NCBI GenBank assembly: GCA_002341345.1
Contig: DDNW01000031.1
Coordinates: 1-8,283, forward strand
DNA: 8,283 nucleotides
Direction: 5' to 3'
Origin: Erythrobacter sp. UBA2510
GTDB taxonomy: Bacteria > Pseudomonadota > Alphaproteobacteria > Sphingomonadales > Sphingomonadaceae
Below the pieces are notes generated by a model. The model was given only the letters and a program-made list of their open reading frames with translations. It ran no database searches and was not told where the DNA came from. This document shows, in pieces, positions 7,291 to 8,283 of the stretch; the stretch's first letter is position 1; every line of letters starts with the position of its first letter. Both the position numbers and the translations under genes were made by a program.

Positions 7291-8283
7291 ATGGCTGCGA
7301 CTGCACTTTCGGAGGGGAACGATGCGCCGCCGCGTCCTGAGCGGCGTGTGCTGCGCCAGATTTCGCTCGTCCTGCTGCTGGTGCTGCTCGCGGTGCTGCT
7401 CGCCGCATGGTTGGGGCGCGACCGCATTGCCGACACGCTGATTACCGACGAGCTGGCCGCGCTGGGGGTCGAGGCGACCTACACGATCGAGAAAATCGGC
7501 CCGCGTACCCAGATCGTACGCGATATCGTGGTCGGCGATCCCGCGCAGCCCGACCTCACTATCGAACGCGCGACCCTGCGGATCACGCCGCGTTTCGGCC
7601 TGCCTAGCATTGCCAGCCTCGCGCTCGACAATCCGCGCCTGTATGGCCGCATCGTCGATGGCAAAGCGACATTCGGCGCTTTCGACCCGCTGATTTTTAC
7701 CGATAGCGAAGAGCCGTTCGAATTTCCCGACATGCAGCTCGCGATACGCGGTGGCCGGGCATTGATCGAAGGCGATTATGGCCCGATCGGCATCAGCCTG
7801 TCGGGGCATGGCCATTTGCGCGGCGGTTTTGCCAGCGAGGTCGGCGCGGTCGCGCCGCTGCTGACGCTGCCGGGCTGCACTGCCAGCGGCACGACGCTCT
7901 ATGGTCGCTTGCAGGTCGATGCCGAGCGGCCTCGATTCGCGGGCCCGCTGCGCTTTGCCGGCATGCAATGCGAGGAGGCCGGGGTCGAGGTCGATGGCGG
8001 CGAGGTCGCGATGGTGTTTCGGGCCGACCGCAACCTTATCGATTTCGAGGGCGAATCGACGATCAAGGCAGGGGCGGTGCGGGCGGCCTCCGGATCACTC
8101 GGCGCGCTGGAGGGTGACAGTCAGTTCACCTGGCGCGACGGGGCTTTGGTTCTCGGATATGATGTGGTCGCGCGCGATGTCGTCACCGGAGAGGCGCTGG
8201 CAGCGTCTTTCGATTCGCAGGGCACCATCCGTGCGCGCGAAAACTTCAACCGGCTTGAGCTCAGCGGCGAACTGGAGGCCTCC
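7291..8283 (+). CDS. YdbH-like AsmA-family envelope protein, N-terminal part (cut by window edge)
   Basis: The reading frame from ATG 7291 is open to the window end: 331 codons of a protein that in related families runs to about 900-1100 residues. A short hydrophilic, basic segment (1-23) is followed by one strong membrane helix, about 24-41 (SLVLLLVLLAVLLAAWL), then a long periplasmic region of repeating beta strands such as IERATLRITPRFGL (91-104) and ALIEGDYGPIGISLSGHG (157-174). This is the N-in, single-anchor, beta-groove plan of AsmA-like proteins; phrases like EKIGPR.Q.VRDIVVGDP suggest the YdbH branch, linked in E. coli with YnbE and YdbL to phospholipid transport to the outer membrane. 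The start is uncertain: GTG 7267 is in frame too, and ATG 7291 has only a cramped AGG before it. Confidence 0.75.
   Translation, partial: MAATALSEGNDAPPRPERRVLRQISLVLLLVLLAVLLAAWLGRDRIADTLITDELAALGVEATYTIEKIGPRTQIVRDIVVGDPAQPDLTIERATLRITPRFGLPSIASLALDNPRLYGRIVDGKATFGAFDPLIFTDSEEPFEFPDMQLAIRGGRALIEGDYGPIGISLSGHGHLRGGFASEVGAVAPLLTLPGCTASGTTLYGRLQVDAERPRFAGPLRFAGMQCEEAGVEVDGGEVAMVFRADRNLIDFEGESTIKAGAVRAASGSLGALEGDSQFTWRDGALVLGYDVVARDVVTGEALAASFDSQGTIRARENFNRLELSGELEAS
7311..7441 (+). other. Strong ribosome-binding site leading into an out-of-frame 39-codon ORF
   Basis: GGAGGGG (7311-7317) lies 4 bases before ATG 7322, the best Shine-Dalgarno/start pair in this neighbourhood, yet this ATG is in a different frame from the YdbH-like gene. 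It opens a 39-codon reading frame ending at TGA 7439-7441, rich in Cys, Arg and Ser. The composition looks like a shadow of the Leu-rich membrane helix (ctg repeats read as tgc), so a real peptide is doubtful. It may be chance, a coupled leader, or a sign of a one-base error. Confidence 0.2.

Noticed and set aside
7237..7968. Minus-strand 243-codon frame opposite the YdbH-like gene
   Set aside because: The plus-strand frame has a membrane anchor and regular beta-strand pattern; the minus frame is Arg/Gln/Asp-rich without recognisable motifs and would overlap the radC start region.

Overview
The window looks like chromosomal housekeeping DNA from an alphaproteobacterium, most likely a sphingomonad (Sphingomonadales, perhaps Erythrobacteraceae). 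The clues are the high G+C (judged by eye, not counted), the gene order lapA-pyrF-trpF-trpB, the residue style of PurB, TrpF and TrpB, and an AsmA/YdbH-like protein beside radC. This is an inference from sequence style; no database was searched. Coding density is very high. The longest stretch without a gene is the 179-base divergent gap 3546-3724, so no gap exceeds 300 bases. I see no tRNA, rRNA, CRISPR array, insertion sequence or phage gene.

Left part (1-3545), all on the minus strand and transcribed right to left: purB (adenylosuccinate lyase), a small LapA-type two-helix membrane protein, pyrF (OMP decarboxylase), trpF (phosphoribosylanthranilate isomerase) and the first 161 codons of trpB (tryptophan synthase beta). 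lapA/pyrF and trpF/trpB overlap by ATGA, and pyrF and trpF are 21 bases apart, so lapA to trpB is almost certainly one operon. purB lies 65 bases upstream of lapA and may be cotranscribed. The theme is phosphoribosyl-linked biosynthesis: purine, pyrimidine and tryptophan.

Middle part (3725-6520), plus strand: one large gene for an exported 931-residue protein with a signal peptide, a DUF3857 region, a transglutaminase-like domain with an intact Cys-His-Asp triad, and C-terminal TPR-like repeats. Its function is not known to me. It is the least understood protein here. Between it and purB lies a gap rich in short palindromes.

Right part: radC (minus, 6512-7249), whose 3' end overlaps the end of the DUF3857 gene by 9 bases. 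Diverging from radC after only 41 bases is the N-terminal third or so of a large AsmA-like, YdbH-family envelope protein (plus, 7291 to the window end), probably involved in inner-to-outer membrane phospholipid transport.

I found no clear undescribed multi-gene system. The points worth checking are the orphan transglutaminase/TPR protein, the palindrome-rich control region before it, the in-frame pyrF-trpF junction of two related barrel enzymes, the tightly packed radC junctions, and a strong ribosome-binding site that leads into the wrong frame at the start of the YdbH-like gene.
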